Source: Pilatotrama ljubarskyi
Lineage: Eukaryota > Basidiomycota > Agaricomycetes > Polyporales > Polyporaceae
Direction: 5' to 3'
Length of the DNA stretch: 64,000 nucleotides
Assembly (NCBI GenBank): GCA_022385805.1
Contig: MU277676.1
Coordinates: forward strand, 245,568-309,567
Positions 33,503 through 46,100 of the stretch are shown piece by piece. The stretch's first letter is position 1. Each line of letters opens with the position of its first letter. The translations under genes were made by a program, and so were the position numbers. Under the pieces are notes generated by a model that had not been told where the DNA came from, searched no databases, and saw only the letters and a list, made by a program, of their open reading frames with translations.

Positions 33503-35923
33503 ATGTTCGGTTCACTACGGTGCAGCGCACTTTATCTTCCGAGGCTAGGCTCACGTCCGTCAGTGCTCCGAGCTGGAATCACCTCCCGGAGCGCAAGACT
33601 ACTGTACCGTCCACATTTGCGCCCTCTATCCACGGGTTCCACAGGAAGCGAGGGCCAAAAAGTCAAGGCTTCCGTATGGCTCGTTGTACCTGCGACGGTC
33701 CTGATTCTGGGTGGAGCGGGTGTGCTGGCGTACAACTATAATCAACCCTTCCGACATATAGCGCTCGCAGTTGTTCGGTGTTCTAGAGTTGCAGGTGAGA
33801 CACATTTGCACCGAAGCGTTTCAGTATACTGACATGTGCGTATCTTCTACCAGAGGCTGCTATCCTGGGCGCCATTGACTACAAGCTCACTTTCGCGAAG
33901 CCTTACAATTCGGAGGAGGAGAAGGCGGCAGCATATTCAGAATGCCACAGCCGGAGCGCGCGGAGGGTGTTGAAGGCTCTTCTCGCGAATGGAGGTAAGC
34001 CCTCCATTATTTCTGCATGTAGTAATCTTATGACATCCTGTTAGGCATATTCATCAAATTGGGTCAGCATATGGCCTCGGTGTGAGTTCTTGCCAAATTG
34101 CAGTCCTGGCTCGTGAGTCCCAATGACCTCCTAGTGCAGTTCTTCCACGCGAATGGACGAGCACGATGAGACCGCTGCAAGACCAATGCGAACCCACGGC
34201 ATATGAGGACCTGGAGAAGATGTTCATGTCGGACATGGGAGTGTCGATATCGGACTACTTTGAGGAGTTCGACCCCAAACCAATCGGCGTCGCGAGCTTG
34301 GCGCAGGTCCATACAGGGCGGCTGAAGAACTCGGGAGAGCGCGTCGCGATCAAGCTGCAGCATCCTCACTTGGAGGAGTTCTGCGAGATTGACATGGAGA
34401 TGGTCGAGGTCTCTTTGGGTGAGTTAGCATCGTGTTGCGCTTGTCTGTGCCTGACACTGCTGTGTAGGTTGGATCAAGCACTGGTTCCCCGATTTTGAGT
34501 TTACCTGGCTGGGGGAAGAGATGCGCGAGAATTTGCCCAAGGAGATGGACTTCGTGCACGAGAAGCGTAATGCAGAACGTGCCATGGCCGACTTTGAGAA
34601 CATTCGCACCTCGTTATACATCCGTGAGTTGTCATCTTGACTATATGCGGGTTTGGGAGCGGATATGTGCTCACGCACCGATATTAGCTCAGGTGAAGGA
34701 AGCAAGGAAACGCATCTTGATCATGGAGTACATCCAGGGTGGCCGTGTCGACGACCTCGTATATTTGTCGGATCATAACATCGACCGCAACAAGGTTTCG
34801 CTCGAGCTGGCCAGGATATTCTGCCAAATGGTCCACATTAACGGATGGTTCCACGCTGTGAGTGGTTCCCCACGTTCCTAGTCAGCATCCTCATCTCCTG
34901 TGCAGGACCCGCATCCGGGCAACCTCCTTATCCGTCCAGCCGGCGAGACCTCCAAGTCACCTTACAACTTTGAGATCGTCCTGCTCGACCATGGTCTCTA
35001 CTTTGACCTGGACACGCCTCTGCGGATCAATTACAGCAAATGGTGGCTTGCCTTGATCGCACCCGCCTCACCTGAGACTGTCGCGGACAGGAAGAAGTAT
35101 GCGAAGCTGGTGGGCAACATCGACGAAGATCTTGTACGCATATTGCGTTTCATCCTGTCGACGCCCACTGACCCTCGTCATAGTACCCAGTCTTCGAGGC
35201 TGCGATCACTGGTCGAGCTGCTCTCGAGGGCTCTTGGGAGGATATCGAGGGTCCGGTTGACGTACCGAGGGCAAGGAGCATGATCGACCTCTCTGCTCAG
35301 ACTGAGGAGGAGATGGAGGCTATCAGGAAAGCAGTCGTTCAGAAGGAGGGCCTCCTGTTGTCTGTGTTCGACGTGCTCAGGAGAGTACCTAGGAGAGTCC
35401 TCATGGTGTTGAAGCTGAATGACCTCACGAGGTACGTGACTTGTCCATGCGACGCTGTCTATCTATGTTCACCCGACGTGCAGGAGCCTTGATCGCGCGC
35501 TTATGACAACGCACTCGACGGTAAGAACACAACGAGCCTAGCACTACGGCGGTTCTAACATTCCCATAGATCCGGATCTTCTTGATCACTGCGAAGTATT
35601 GTACGTTTGCAGTCTGGCTTGACGAAAGCGAGCGGCTCGTATCGGAGATGCGACGCAAAGGCCTGTCGGGGATGTCCCTCGGCCTCTTGTGGGATTACTT
35701 CTGGGTGTGGTGGTATGTTGGGTCCCCTTTCCGCAAGTCGCCAACCTATTCTCACGCACTGGTCGATAACAGGCGCTACGAAAAGATGTACCGTTCGCTG
35801 GAGCTCGCGGAATGGTGGATGGACACCGGCGCACGGTTCGTCACTGCGAAGGCATGGGTCCGCGGACTCTTCACCGTAGGCGGGCTACAGGGAGCGCACA
35901 GAGCTGCTGCGGGCCTTGCTTGA
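33503..35923 (+). CDS. UbiB/ABC1-family atypical kinase, Mcp2/Cqd2 (ADCK1)-like, mitochondrial
   Basis: Eleven exons (33503-33794, 33854-33994, 34045-34081, 34135-34418, 34468-34623, 34688-34857, 34906-35133, 35184-35431, 35484-35520, 35570-35712, 35773-35923) close in phase to 628 residues. The start is an Arg/Ser/Leu-rich mitochondrial presequence followed by one membrane helix (ASVWLVVPATVLILGGAGVL). The KxGQ motif is KLGQH (about 149). The Ala-rich nucleotide loop is PIGVASLAQVH, the VAIK-type lysine is in RVAIKLQHP, the catalytic loop is DPHPGNLL (about 361) and the metal-binding DFG equivalent is DHG. Yeast relatives sit in the inner mitochondrial membrane and affect coenzyme Q and phospholipid distribution. 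The acceptor of exon 4 was set at 34134 to keep the conserved VLPREW frame. Confidence 0.9.
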
Positions 35924-36095
35924 GACCTTCGCGATAGAGCAGGGCAAGAAAGCTCTGCGAATGGAAATACAGTACAACGGTAGACTAGTCGGCATACAAT
36001 CGGATAGCATACATGAGCGCGATAGCGATACGAGACGGGGAGGCCTGGTAAACCAAGGCAACGAGAAGCGAAGAGATCCAGAGGTGAGAAGGAGA

Positions 36096-36816
36096 CTATT
36101 TCCCCAGTTTGGCGAAGAAGGTATCGATGATATCGCTGTTGTTCTTTAAGGCCTCCCACTGAAGACAGTCAGTATCTGGACGAAGATCGCATGAACAGTG
36201 GTACGGACCTGTTCTTTGGCGAGCGAGATGCCCTTCTTTCCGGGTTTGAGGTCGTTGTCGTCGCCGTAAAACTCTCGGATGTCCAGGAAAGTAGCGCCTA
36301 TGGAAACCTATCGATATCCGAGCTAGATTGGCACGGCAGGCCACAGACGTACCCTTGAACTGGCGGACGGTCGCTCGCCGCTTCTTCCCCAGGTCAATGT
36401 ACTTCTCCCCCGCTTCGTTCACGCCGACTTTGACACTACTGGAGTCTTTCTCAGCTTTCGACGGAGAACCGTAGTTAGGCTTCTTGACAGACTGTGATGG
36501 AAAGATACGTGAGTAAACGCGCTCCACGCATACAGTCTATCCGTACGAACGGCAGGTTTGGTTGCTTTCGACTTTTTAGCACTTTTCAGCTGCTCTTCTT
36601 CACTACTCTCATCGTCGGAGTCCGCTTGCTTCTACAAATCAGTCATGAGCATCATATGGGACGTCAACACGAGAAGAGGCTCACCTTTGCCTTCTTCCCG
36701 CTTCGACGCGCAGACTGGATAGGCCGCTGAGGCGATTCGCTCCCAGACGCGCGCTCCTGCTCGTTATAATGCTCGTCCTCTTCGCTGGAAGCAGCTACAG
36801 CCTTACGCTTCGCCAT
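36096..36816 (-). CDS. SUB1: Transcriptional coactivator Sub1/PC4
   Basis: Five exons (36685-36816, 36551-36631, 36353-36491, 36209-36297, 36096-36158) give 167 residues. The acidic/Lys-rich N-terminus starts MAKRKAVAASSEEDE and includes KKAKKQADSDDESSEEEQ. The C-terminal ssDNA-binding PC4 domain reads YIDLGKKRRATVRQFKG, FLDIREFYGDD, LKPGKKGISLAKEQW and ends DIIDTFFAKLGK. PC4/Sub1 binds melted DNA at Pol II promoters and also acts in Pol III transcription and DNA repair. The gene is convergent with the kinase gene, with only 172 bp between their stops. Intron 2 uses a gttcgt donor; keeping it unspliced also leaves an open frame. Confidence 0.93.
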
Positions 36817-37179
36817 AATGATAGACTTCAACAAGCGTGTTGAAAAGCGCACTGCAAAGGTGATCGAAGCGGTACTGCTTGGGATGAGGATGTCGATGAA
36901 GGGCGGAGATGACGCGACGAGACGCGTCTGAGGCGCGTCGGGGCGGTGAGGCGCGTCTATTCGTGGGAAAGTAACCCGATTATGCCATTTGTATGCGTGG
37001 GAACGTCGTCATTATTTGGCAGAACGACCCAGCGCCCTCCGCGTAAGCGACTCTCGACCTCCCGCCACTACTCTCGCCGCATCCCACATCTTCCAACCCA
37101 TTGCTCACGCTGTCCAAGTGCTTTCGCGGGAGCAGAGTAGCAGAAACTATTCACATCTCCGACATCCTCGTCGTGGGTG
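36817..37179. promoter_or_regulatory. Divergent promoter between SUB1 and the HECT ligase gene
   Basis: 363 bp separate the two start codons. GC-rich direct repeats of GACGCGTCTGAGGCGCGTC type occur near 36914-36955; no TATA box seen. Confidence 0.5.
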
Positions 37180-40100
37180 ATGAGGATCCTGCACAAATCA
37201 AAGAGAGCCGTGGCTCCGGTGTGTCATGTTTCTGCTCAGACGCGTCCGAGGATAGGCTCACTTAGGCCTGAGAACAGCTGCCCCAGGTAGCGGAGCTCAT
37301 CAACAAGCTTGCGGAAACTCCAAACGAAGACCTTCCCGAGGTCCTATCTCAAATTGACTCGTGGAAGTGGCCGCGGTCAGACCTGAACGCGTGGATCAAA
37401 GTCCTGAACAAGTTCGACGAGATCCTCGAGGAGGCTATCCGCGACTATGACATCGACAACCTCCAGGTGAACGTGTTCACCCCTCTCACGAAGAAGACTC
37501 TCTGCGAGATCCTTCGCTTCGAGCGACTGCTCCTCGAAAACTCGACAAATAGGAAGACGTTCAATTCTTATGACGTTCGTAATACCCCCTGCGTGAACAT
37601 AAGCTTCTACTAATATCTCTTGTGTGCAGCGTCTGAACAGTCTCATGTTCTCGTCAGACCTGGACGTGCTCATCCTCGCGCTGAACCTACTTCTACGTCC
37701 CGCGCAGCAATACTCCTCTCAGCCTGCCGTGTCGCATGCCCTCAGCATCTCGACCCCTCGCCTGACATCCTTGGCCAAACGATGGCCCAACCTTCGGGAT
37801 TATGATATCAATCTCGTGGACCTTGTCACTGAGAAGGGCAAGGCGCAGATCGAGGCCCTGCCCACTGAAGCTAGGGAGGTGAACTTTGTGTTCTATCGAC
37901 AAGCGCCATCACCAGCTGCGGCAGGGAAGGAAAAGGAGAAGGCGGCGGAGGGCGACGTTTTCGACGCGGCCGCGCAAACACCGAGTCGCAAGCCTGCTGT
38001 GACGCTCGGCGGTGCGAGCAGCGCGTCGACGTCCTCCGGAGCCGTTACTATCCACATCGACAGCAAGACGATCGAGTCCAAGCCGGCGATGGACATCCTC
38101 GCGGACACGATAGAAGAATACAGCGTGCCTGATAGCGAGAAGTTTGAGCTACTCATGCGCATTCGCGGTGCGCAGGTGATGACGAGCGCGCATGCCGCTG
38201 ACCGGGAGAAGCTGGTGATCGTCCGCCTCCTTGCTACCGCTATCTTTGGCCACACCCACTCGGACTCACAGGCGCAGTCTGCTCTGTTCCTGTACGAACC
38301 CGATCTGATCGCGCATGTTGCGGAGCTCTTGCAGCTGGACCGCGGCGTTGACGTACAGGTACAGACCGCCGCTGTAGCGGCTCTTGACGCCATGTCCCGC
38401 TACAGGTCGAAGATCCAAGATGTGCTGACTGCCGTGAACGCTGGTGTGAACCACGGCATCTTGATGGCTCTCTTGCGCAAGACTGTCTCGGACGTGGCAC
38501 AGCCCACGTCGACCCTGCCACAAGCATTTGTGGAGGCTCTGTTCTCGTTCATCACCTTCTTGGCGACTCATTCTTCTGGCGGGAACATGATCGTCGGTGC
38601 CGGTCTTGTCCCCGTGCTCATTCAGGCAATCGAGAACAGGCTGCCGAATCGTCTCTACCTTGTCTCGAAGACGATGCAGCTTCTGGACAACGTCCTGTAT
38701 GGGTACAACAATGCGTTCCAGTTGTTCTGCAACGCCCGGGGAGTTGACATTCTTGTTGACCGTATCCAGGTGAGTCCCCAGGCCATGGCTTCGTTGACAT
38801 GACTTCTGAAGGTAGGTATAGTACGAGGTGAACCTCGACATCGAGGAATGTGCAAACGATGGTACGCCGAATGACGTTGTAACGTCTTACGGTAGGTCGC
38901 AGTGCGCTTCTTGACATGCTCCAGTCTCACCCCTGTTCAGGCAAGCTGTCGGTCGCTCGTATGGCCGTGCTCAAGCACACCTTGCGTTCCATGCACCGGA
39001 TGATGCAGTCCTCCGGAACGTCTGAGGGTCTTCGAGGGCTTTTGGACTCGTCACTGTTGAAAACTGTGAAGAAGATCCTGCAGAACCGCGCTATCTTCGG
39101 GCCAAGCGTGCTTGCTCTAGGTATGTGACGCTGTTGTAGTCTCCGTGAGATTGTGTTCTGAGTATTCATAGCGATCAACATCATGGCGATATTCGTGCAC
39201 AACGAGCCGACGTGCCTGCCAGTCATTCAAGAGGCTGGACTCCCTGAAGCCTTCTATAGCATCATCGAGAAGGGTCTCGAGCCCGTGATAGAAGTACGTG
39301 CCCTCATCGAAGAGTGTGCGCTCGTGTCTGACCTTCGTATAGGTCATCCAATCCATCCCGAACGCGATCGGTGCTTTGTGCCTCAATCAAGTTGGTCAAG
39401 ACCAGTTAACCGCCCGGCCTAACGTTATTCCGAGCATCTTCTCTATCTTCACGTCCGAGGAGCATCAGCGCGTCCTGCAGGAGAAGGAGAACGCTGTGCT
39501 CATAGGCACTTCGCTTGAGGAACTCATTCGTCATCATCCCTCCCTCAAGGACAAAGTGTTCGTCGCCATCAAGTCGACGATGGCGAGGATCGAGGAGCTC
39601 GGCAAGGCGTACACCCCGCCCAACGACATCAAGCACATGTATAGGCTGCAGCCTACTGCGCCCGTACCCTCGACAATGCTGGCTATAGCAGCGGAGGCTC
39701 CCATGGAAGTGGAGGCAACAGCGCCCACGACTGATCAAGCTCCTCAGAGCGATGCGCAGACGCCGGCTGCCGCGCCCGCTGCTCGGGATGAATTGTACGG
39801 CCGACCGCAGGACAATATCATCATCTCGTACATCGATGTCTTCGGAAAGGTATGCCGATCTGCCTTCCAAGACAGGGCTGTAAACTCATGTCCGCTACCA
39901 GTTCCTCGAGGGCTTCTTCCAGCATGTACCTCACTGCCGCGACTTCGTTGCTGACGCTGAAGGGCTTGACCGCTTCGCTCGTCTCACTTCGCTGCCATGC
40001 TTGCCGTATGACTTCGCCAACTCGGTCGGGTCGGACTCCTTGGTTCAGGTGATCCGGACCATGGCTGAGTCCGCAACGACCGAGACCTTGGCGTTTCTGC

Positions 40101-43100
40101 TCAAGCTGGTCCAGGAATCCCTGGAGGAATGCAAGGACTTCTGGGAATCGATGGAGGGACAATCAAAGCTGCTGCCTTTGGTGGAGTTTGCCGGTATGTC
40201 AGCGTGGTTCAAAATGCATGTGCAAGGCTCACGACGTTCCTACAGCTGGTGAAGACGAGGAGAAGGCGAACGAGCGCTTCCGCAAACTCGTCACTCTGCA
40301 CATCCGGACCTCCCTGCTGTCTGACATCTATGCTACCGCAGGCTATTCTCACGGAAGGGCAAGCGCGACCCTCCTGCAGGCTCTCTTGGGGCACACGCCG
40401 TCTCCTCTCACAGATCTTGGTTCACTTCATAGAGCATGCGTCTGGGAGAACATCATCCTGAGAGCTACCCTTTCTGCTCAGGAAACGAACGCCTCGCCCC
40501 CTTCTGATCCATCTGCTGCAGTTTCCTCCGCCACACAGGTGACGGATTCACAACCGCCGGCTGCCGTCGGAGAGCGTGCCGGTGAGCCTTCGGCCGCTCC
40601 TGTCGCCGCTAACGGTACGGCAACCGGCGATGCCTCTGTGGCCACACCTCCAGCGAAGAAGGAAGAGAAGCCGAAGGACAAGAATGCGAATGGCCTCAAG
40701 CATATCGTGAGCCAGATTCCGTCGTTCCTGACGCCGTTTTTCCAGTGTGAGTAAAGGGTCCGCTGCACTCACAGTTCCTGGATGTCTTACACGCAGAACA
40801 GCTGTGGTTCGGTTATTCCAGACGCGCCGCACCAGCGATGTCGTGCAAAAGCAGAAGATCAAGGAGGCGGCTGGTATCCTCGCGGACGTTCTTGTCAAGC
40901 ATCTCGAGCGACGACCATGCCGTAAGTCTTGAGCTCGCATACGCCGATGTCCGCCTCTCACGTCATTTCAGAGGACAAACTGTCGCTCTTCTCTTTCTAC
41001 ACTGCTATGACAGGAGCCATGACACTCCTGCTACTGGATGGTGAGCGCGCCTCTCTGCTGACCAAGGGCTGGCAGTACTGATGTCATGTCCTAAGAACGG
41101 CCCTCGCAGAAGGTCCTTCACACGGTTCTCCTTGTCGCATTTGCGCGGGCTGGAGGCCTTGACGCGTTCTTCAGTCTCTGCGGCGAGTACGTCGCCAGCA
41201 TCGAAGCGATCTCACAAGTGCCGGCGGAGCAGCGGCCGGAGAGTATGAAGCAGGAACTCACTCACGCATACGGGGGCTTAAAGATCGCTCTGATGTTGCT
41301 GCAGCCCCTCGTCTCCTCTCGACCTCTTTTCGACTCTACGCAGACCCCGATGGCTGTCACGACCGACAAGAAGGATACGGACCCGGACTACTTTGAACCC
41401 CACAACTTCTTGGTCCGCCTCCGTCTAGCCGCTCTGCCTCTTGTCCGTTCTATCTGGGAGTCGTCGTGGCTTGTGTCGGTTCCCGTGAGCATCAGCAAGA
41501 TCGTCGTCCACACCGTCATGGAGATCCTCAACGCCGAGAACGAGGAGATCAAGGATGTCCAGTCTGCTGCGTCCCTTCTTGGGGCTGGCAACATCGCAAT
41601 GCCTCGTATCGCTGCGCCAGGTCCCGATGAGAACCGCATCCGTCAGTTGGTTGACATGGGCTTCCCGCGCTCGGCCGCTGAGCGGGCGTTGGTTCGGACG
41701 CGGAACAACGTTGCTGCTGCCACTGAGTTGCTAGTCGCTCATCCCTATCCTCTCCCTCCCGACCCCGAGCCCATTGAACAGCCTCCTGCGGCGGAACCGG
41801 CGGCGGAGGCCGCTGCTCCTGAAGGAGCGGTCATCCAGGCTACCGCGGAAGATCACGCCGACGAAGATGTTCCCGCAGATGCTGCGGGTAACGTCCAAGC
41901 GGACGTTGCAGCGGACGCTCAGATCGACGGACAAGGCGGCGCTGACGGAGACGGTCATGATGACGCGCAAGGGGATGCTCCTCAGAGTAGTGCCGACGCC
42001 GATGCCGACCCGCTCCCGGTCGAGGGTACTGGACAAGCTTCAAGTTCCACGAGCGAAGAGGTCCCTGCTGTTCCCGGCAAGAGCACGGAAGAGTGGGCTA
42101 AGGAGCTGAATGCTGCTCGGGAGCCCCTCAAGGAGGATCTGGGCCGTCGCGTGTTAAGGCTTGCTGACGAGCACCCCTCGTTGGTCTTCGACGTACAGAA
42201 GGTCTTCGTGGGGTCCGCCACCGAGTATAGGACGCAAGCTGTGAAGGCGCTCATCGACGACATCCACGCCTTCTCCCCGAAGGCCTATGATGTGCAGGAA
42301 CAGCCTCTCTCCGTTCGGTGCCATCTTCTTGCGCTGGTCCTAGGCGATCCGTCGTCCCCTGCTGCGCAGATGCCAGATAAGGACGCCGAGAGCCTTGTGA
42401 ACGTCCTCTTGTCGCTGCTCTTGTCCAATCCTGGTGATGGCGGCAACCCAGTCATTCCGAAGTGGCTTCCAGCCCAATTGCTCGTACTGGAGTCTTTGCT
42501 TGTGCTTGGCGAGGCTCCCCGTTCGATCACCTTGCCGAAGGAGGATGAGCCTATTGTTCGCGAGCCGATCTCTCAGGGTGTTCGCCACACAGAAGCTCGC
42601 AGCGCTCTTTTCGAGTTCTGCATGCGTCTCCTGGCTGTGCCTACACTCCCGAAGGACGAGCTCATCTCCGCCTTGAGAATCCTGGTCCTGCTTACCCGAG
42701 ATTCCGGTATAGCGGAGAGCTTTGTCAAGCGTAACGGCGTCGCGATGCTGTTCCAGTACATGAAGGTATCGTCGGGAACGCAAAGCGGAGTCGGTATCCA
42801 GTCGTACATCGCCATCATTATGCGGCATATTGTCGAGAACCCCTCAACCCTGCAGCACGTCATGCGGCAACAGCTCCGTCAATTCTTCTCGCATCCTCGC
42901 ACTCGCGTCATTGACGTCGGCACCTTCGTCTCTGGTTGCAACTCCACTGCTCTGCGAGATCCGGAGGCGTTCGTCAAGGTCACCGAGGAGCTCTGCCAGC
43001 TTTCCCAGCCTTACGCCAGCTCGAAGACAATCAGTCTCAAGCCGGACGCTACCCCGAATGCTTTGCCTCAGCGTGCGCCTCATAGCGACAAGGACGACAA

Positions 43101-46100
43101 GAGCAACGAGATGCAAATCGATGAGCCCGTACCTCAACCGGCTCAATACTCGCCTGCTGAGGCTACTGAGGCGCTCATTCACTACCTGATCGGTGAACTC
43201 ATGAGGACGATCAAAACGGACCTGTCGCCTGAGAACGCGACCTCTGACGCAGTCAAGCCTCCGGATGTTCCTGCTGCTACCGAGGGAGCGGACGGTGGCC
43301 AGGTCACCTCTGAAGCTAAGCCCTCACCGGAACAGGTCGACTACACCTACCCTTGCTTCATCATGCAGGTCATCACGGAGCTGCTCTTCTCTTACGACAC
43401 CTGCAAGGTCGCTTTCCTCTCGTATTCTCCCAAGAAGCGGAATCAGACCCCCGCAAAGGAGGGTGCAGCGAAGCACAGGACCGCTGCGATCCAGTTCCTT
43501 CTGTCCGACCTCATGACCTTCGGCACGATCAACCCCCAACCCCCAGCCGAGGCGAGGAAGCAGATCACTCTCTGCAATTGGGCGATGTCAGTCATTGTCG
43601 CGCTCTGCGTGGACACCACAGTCAACCAGGACATCAAGGACGTCCCAGCAGAACTGGTCTCCATTCGCAAGTTCGTCTTGGAAGCTATCAGCCGTGCTCT
43701 GAAGGATCTGCCCACTTCGGAGAATACGGAGACCCGATACAGCCGCCTCCTCGCCCTTTCAGACTTGTGCCATCGACTTTTGACCGTTCGGTTTAACAGC
43801 GGCAAGAAGGCAGGTGATGAGGCTCCCACGCACATTGCGAAGGTCATGCTCGAGAAGAACTTCGTCTCCACACTCACGAACGTTCTGGCGGAGGTCGATC
43901 TCAACTACCCCAACATCCGCAATGTCGTCTCCTCTGTCCTACGACCGTTGGAGTATCTGTAAGCAGTCATGTGCATGACTTCTTCGTTGTGCTGATTACC
44001 TCGAAGGACAAAGGTGGCGATGAAGATGAGCCGCGTCTCCGACAAGAACAAGGAGCTTCCGGAGGAAGAGATTGAGACCTCTGAGTCTGATATCTCCGAA
44101 GAGGAGGAAGATGAGGAAGACGAGACCGAGAACCCTGAGAGCGATGAAGCGACCGACCTATACCGCAACTCGTCACTTGGACTGTGAGCTCACCGCCCTG
44201 GTCCTTCGGTATATGACTGACCTATGTGTAACATCACATCATGTCTAGCTTTGGCGGGGTACGTACTGGCTTTCATGTAGCCCCTCAGCCCCGTCTGACG
44301 ATTCATATAGGAGATGGAAGACGTTCACTACGACGATGAGGATATGGACGACGAGGACGGAGAAGACGAAGATGACGACGTCGAGATGGACTTTGGTGAT
44401 GAAACGGGCAGCGAGGACACCTCCGCGACAGATGAGGATGTGGAAGCAGAACTTGACGACGAGGAGGGTGAATCTGAAGACGGTTGGCAAGATGAAGAGG
44501 ATGAAGAAGAAGAGGACCTCGTCGAGAATGAAGGCGAGCCTGCCGACGAGGAGGGCGAGGAAGAGGAGGAAGAAGACGAGGGTGACGAAGTAATGTGGCA
44601 GGTAAGCCGGTCGACGAAAGGAGGATCTGGGTGTTTTTCCTGATATGGCGTGCAGGATATTGCCGTCGGCGATGGCGATGGCGAGGAAGTTGGTGAAGAG
44701 CCAGACGATGAAGAAGATGCCGGAGGTTAGCCGTCTTCCCGCGTTCTCCCAGCCTAGGTTGCCAACTGACACTGACTTCGCAAGATATGCCTATCGCCCC
44801 CATGGATATGGACGACGAGGCTGATGTCATTTCTGAGGGCGATGAGTATGTACCAAGCCCTATTTTGGACGTCTCGTTCTGATCGTCTACTACAGGTTCG
44901 CGGATGAGCTTGGCATCGTCGACGAAGCTCACCCCGCCCCAAATCTGTTCGACTTGGCTGCAGGTGTTGCAAATGCCTTGGCCACTGGTCCGTTCGCCGG
45001 CTTGGCTGGTAGTGCGGAAGGCCATCCTGTCATGTGGACGGGTTCAGTTCGCTCGACGCGGCGTCGTGCGGCTGGTGAGTCAGAGTGTTCTGTCCGCGCT
45101 TCCTAGCCACTCACGCATAGGTAGATGATGACCTGGAAATCTTTGGACGTCCCCGGAATCCACCTCCTGCTTCTGCAGAAAACGTCACACATCCCCTACT
45201 GGTGGATCCGGCAACCAGTGCATCTCGATCTTCCCAAGCCCGGTCGTCGCGCCGGGGACAGAGAGCTTTATTGTCCGCCGGGCTCGATGGTCAGGTTTTC
45301 GACGATGCCTGGGGTGAAGGTGCGATGCAAATAGTCCAGCAACTCCTGACGCACGGCCGTGCGATTGGTCACGAAGCTTTGCACATCAACGTTCCTGCCG
45401 GCGTTCTTGGTACCCTCAACCGCAATGGCCGTGGAGGTGCCATATCGGCATCGATTCGACTCGAGAGAGCTCCCAGACCAGGTGACGCGCACATGGAGGG
45501 CCGTTCACTCGAACCCTTACTCACAGCCCAAAGATGGGGCGAGGAAGCCAAAATGCTTCACGGCAAGTTTGAGCAATCACGGCTCTCGAAGTTGCAGAAT
45601 CACGTCATTGTTGCTCTCTTGCCTGCCGCCGTCGAGGCGTACAAGAAAGCGAAGGAGGCCGAAGAGCGTGAGCAGGAACGACAGCGTGAGGAGCAGGCAC
45701 GGGCGGCGGAGGCTGCCGCCAAGAAGGAACAGGAGGAACGCGAAGCGGCGGAGAAGGCGAAGCAGGAAGAAGAGGCCAGGGCTGCTGCAGAGGCTGCTGC
45801 TCAGGAAGCTGCCGCTACGTCTTCCGCGCCTGTCGATCCGGACGTCGAGATGGTTGATGCGACGGCGGAGGTTACGGAGGCGGACACGGCGCTACCTGCT
45901 GACAATGGTCCCGAGGCAGCGGAATCGTCGACAGCACAAGAGGCTGCTTCCTCTTCCCCGGAGAGGATCACGGTCATGATTCATGGTAATCCTGTTGACA
46001 TCACCGACACAGGTATTGACCCCACGTTCCTGGAAGCTCTCCCGGACGACATGCGCGAGGAGGTCCTCAACCAGCATGTTCGGGACCAGCGAGCTGCCCA

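Noticed and set aside
44245..44772. 175-residue minus-strand frame rich in Phe/Leu/Val that looks like a membrane protein
   Set aside because: It is antisense to the Asp/Glu-rich exons of the HECT ligase; complements of GAX codons read as hydrophobic residues.
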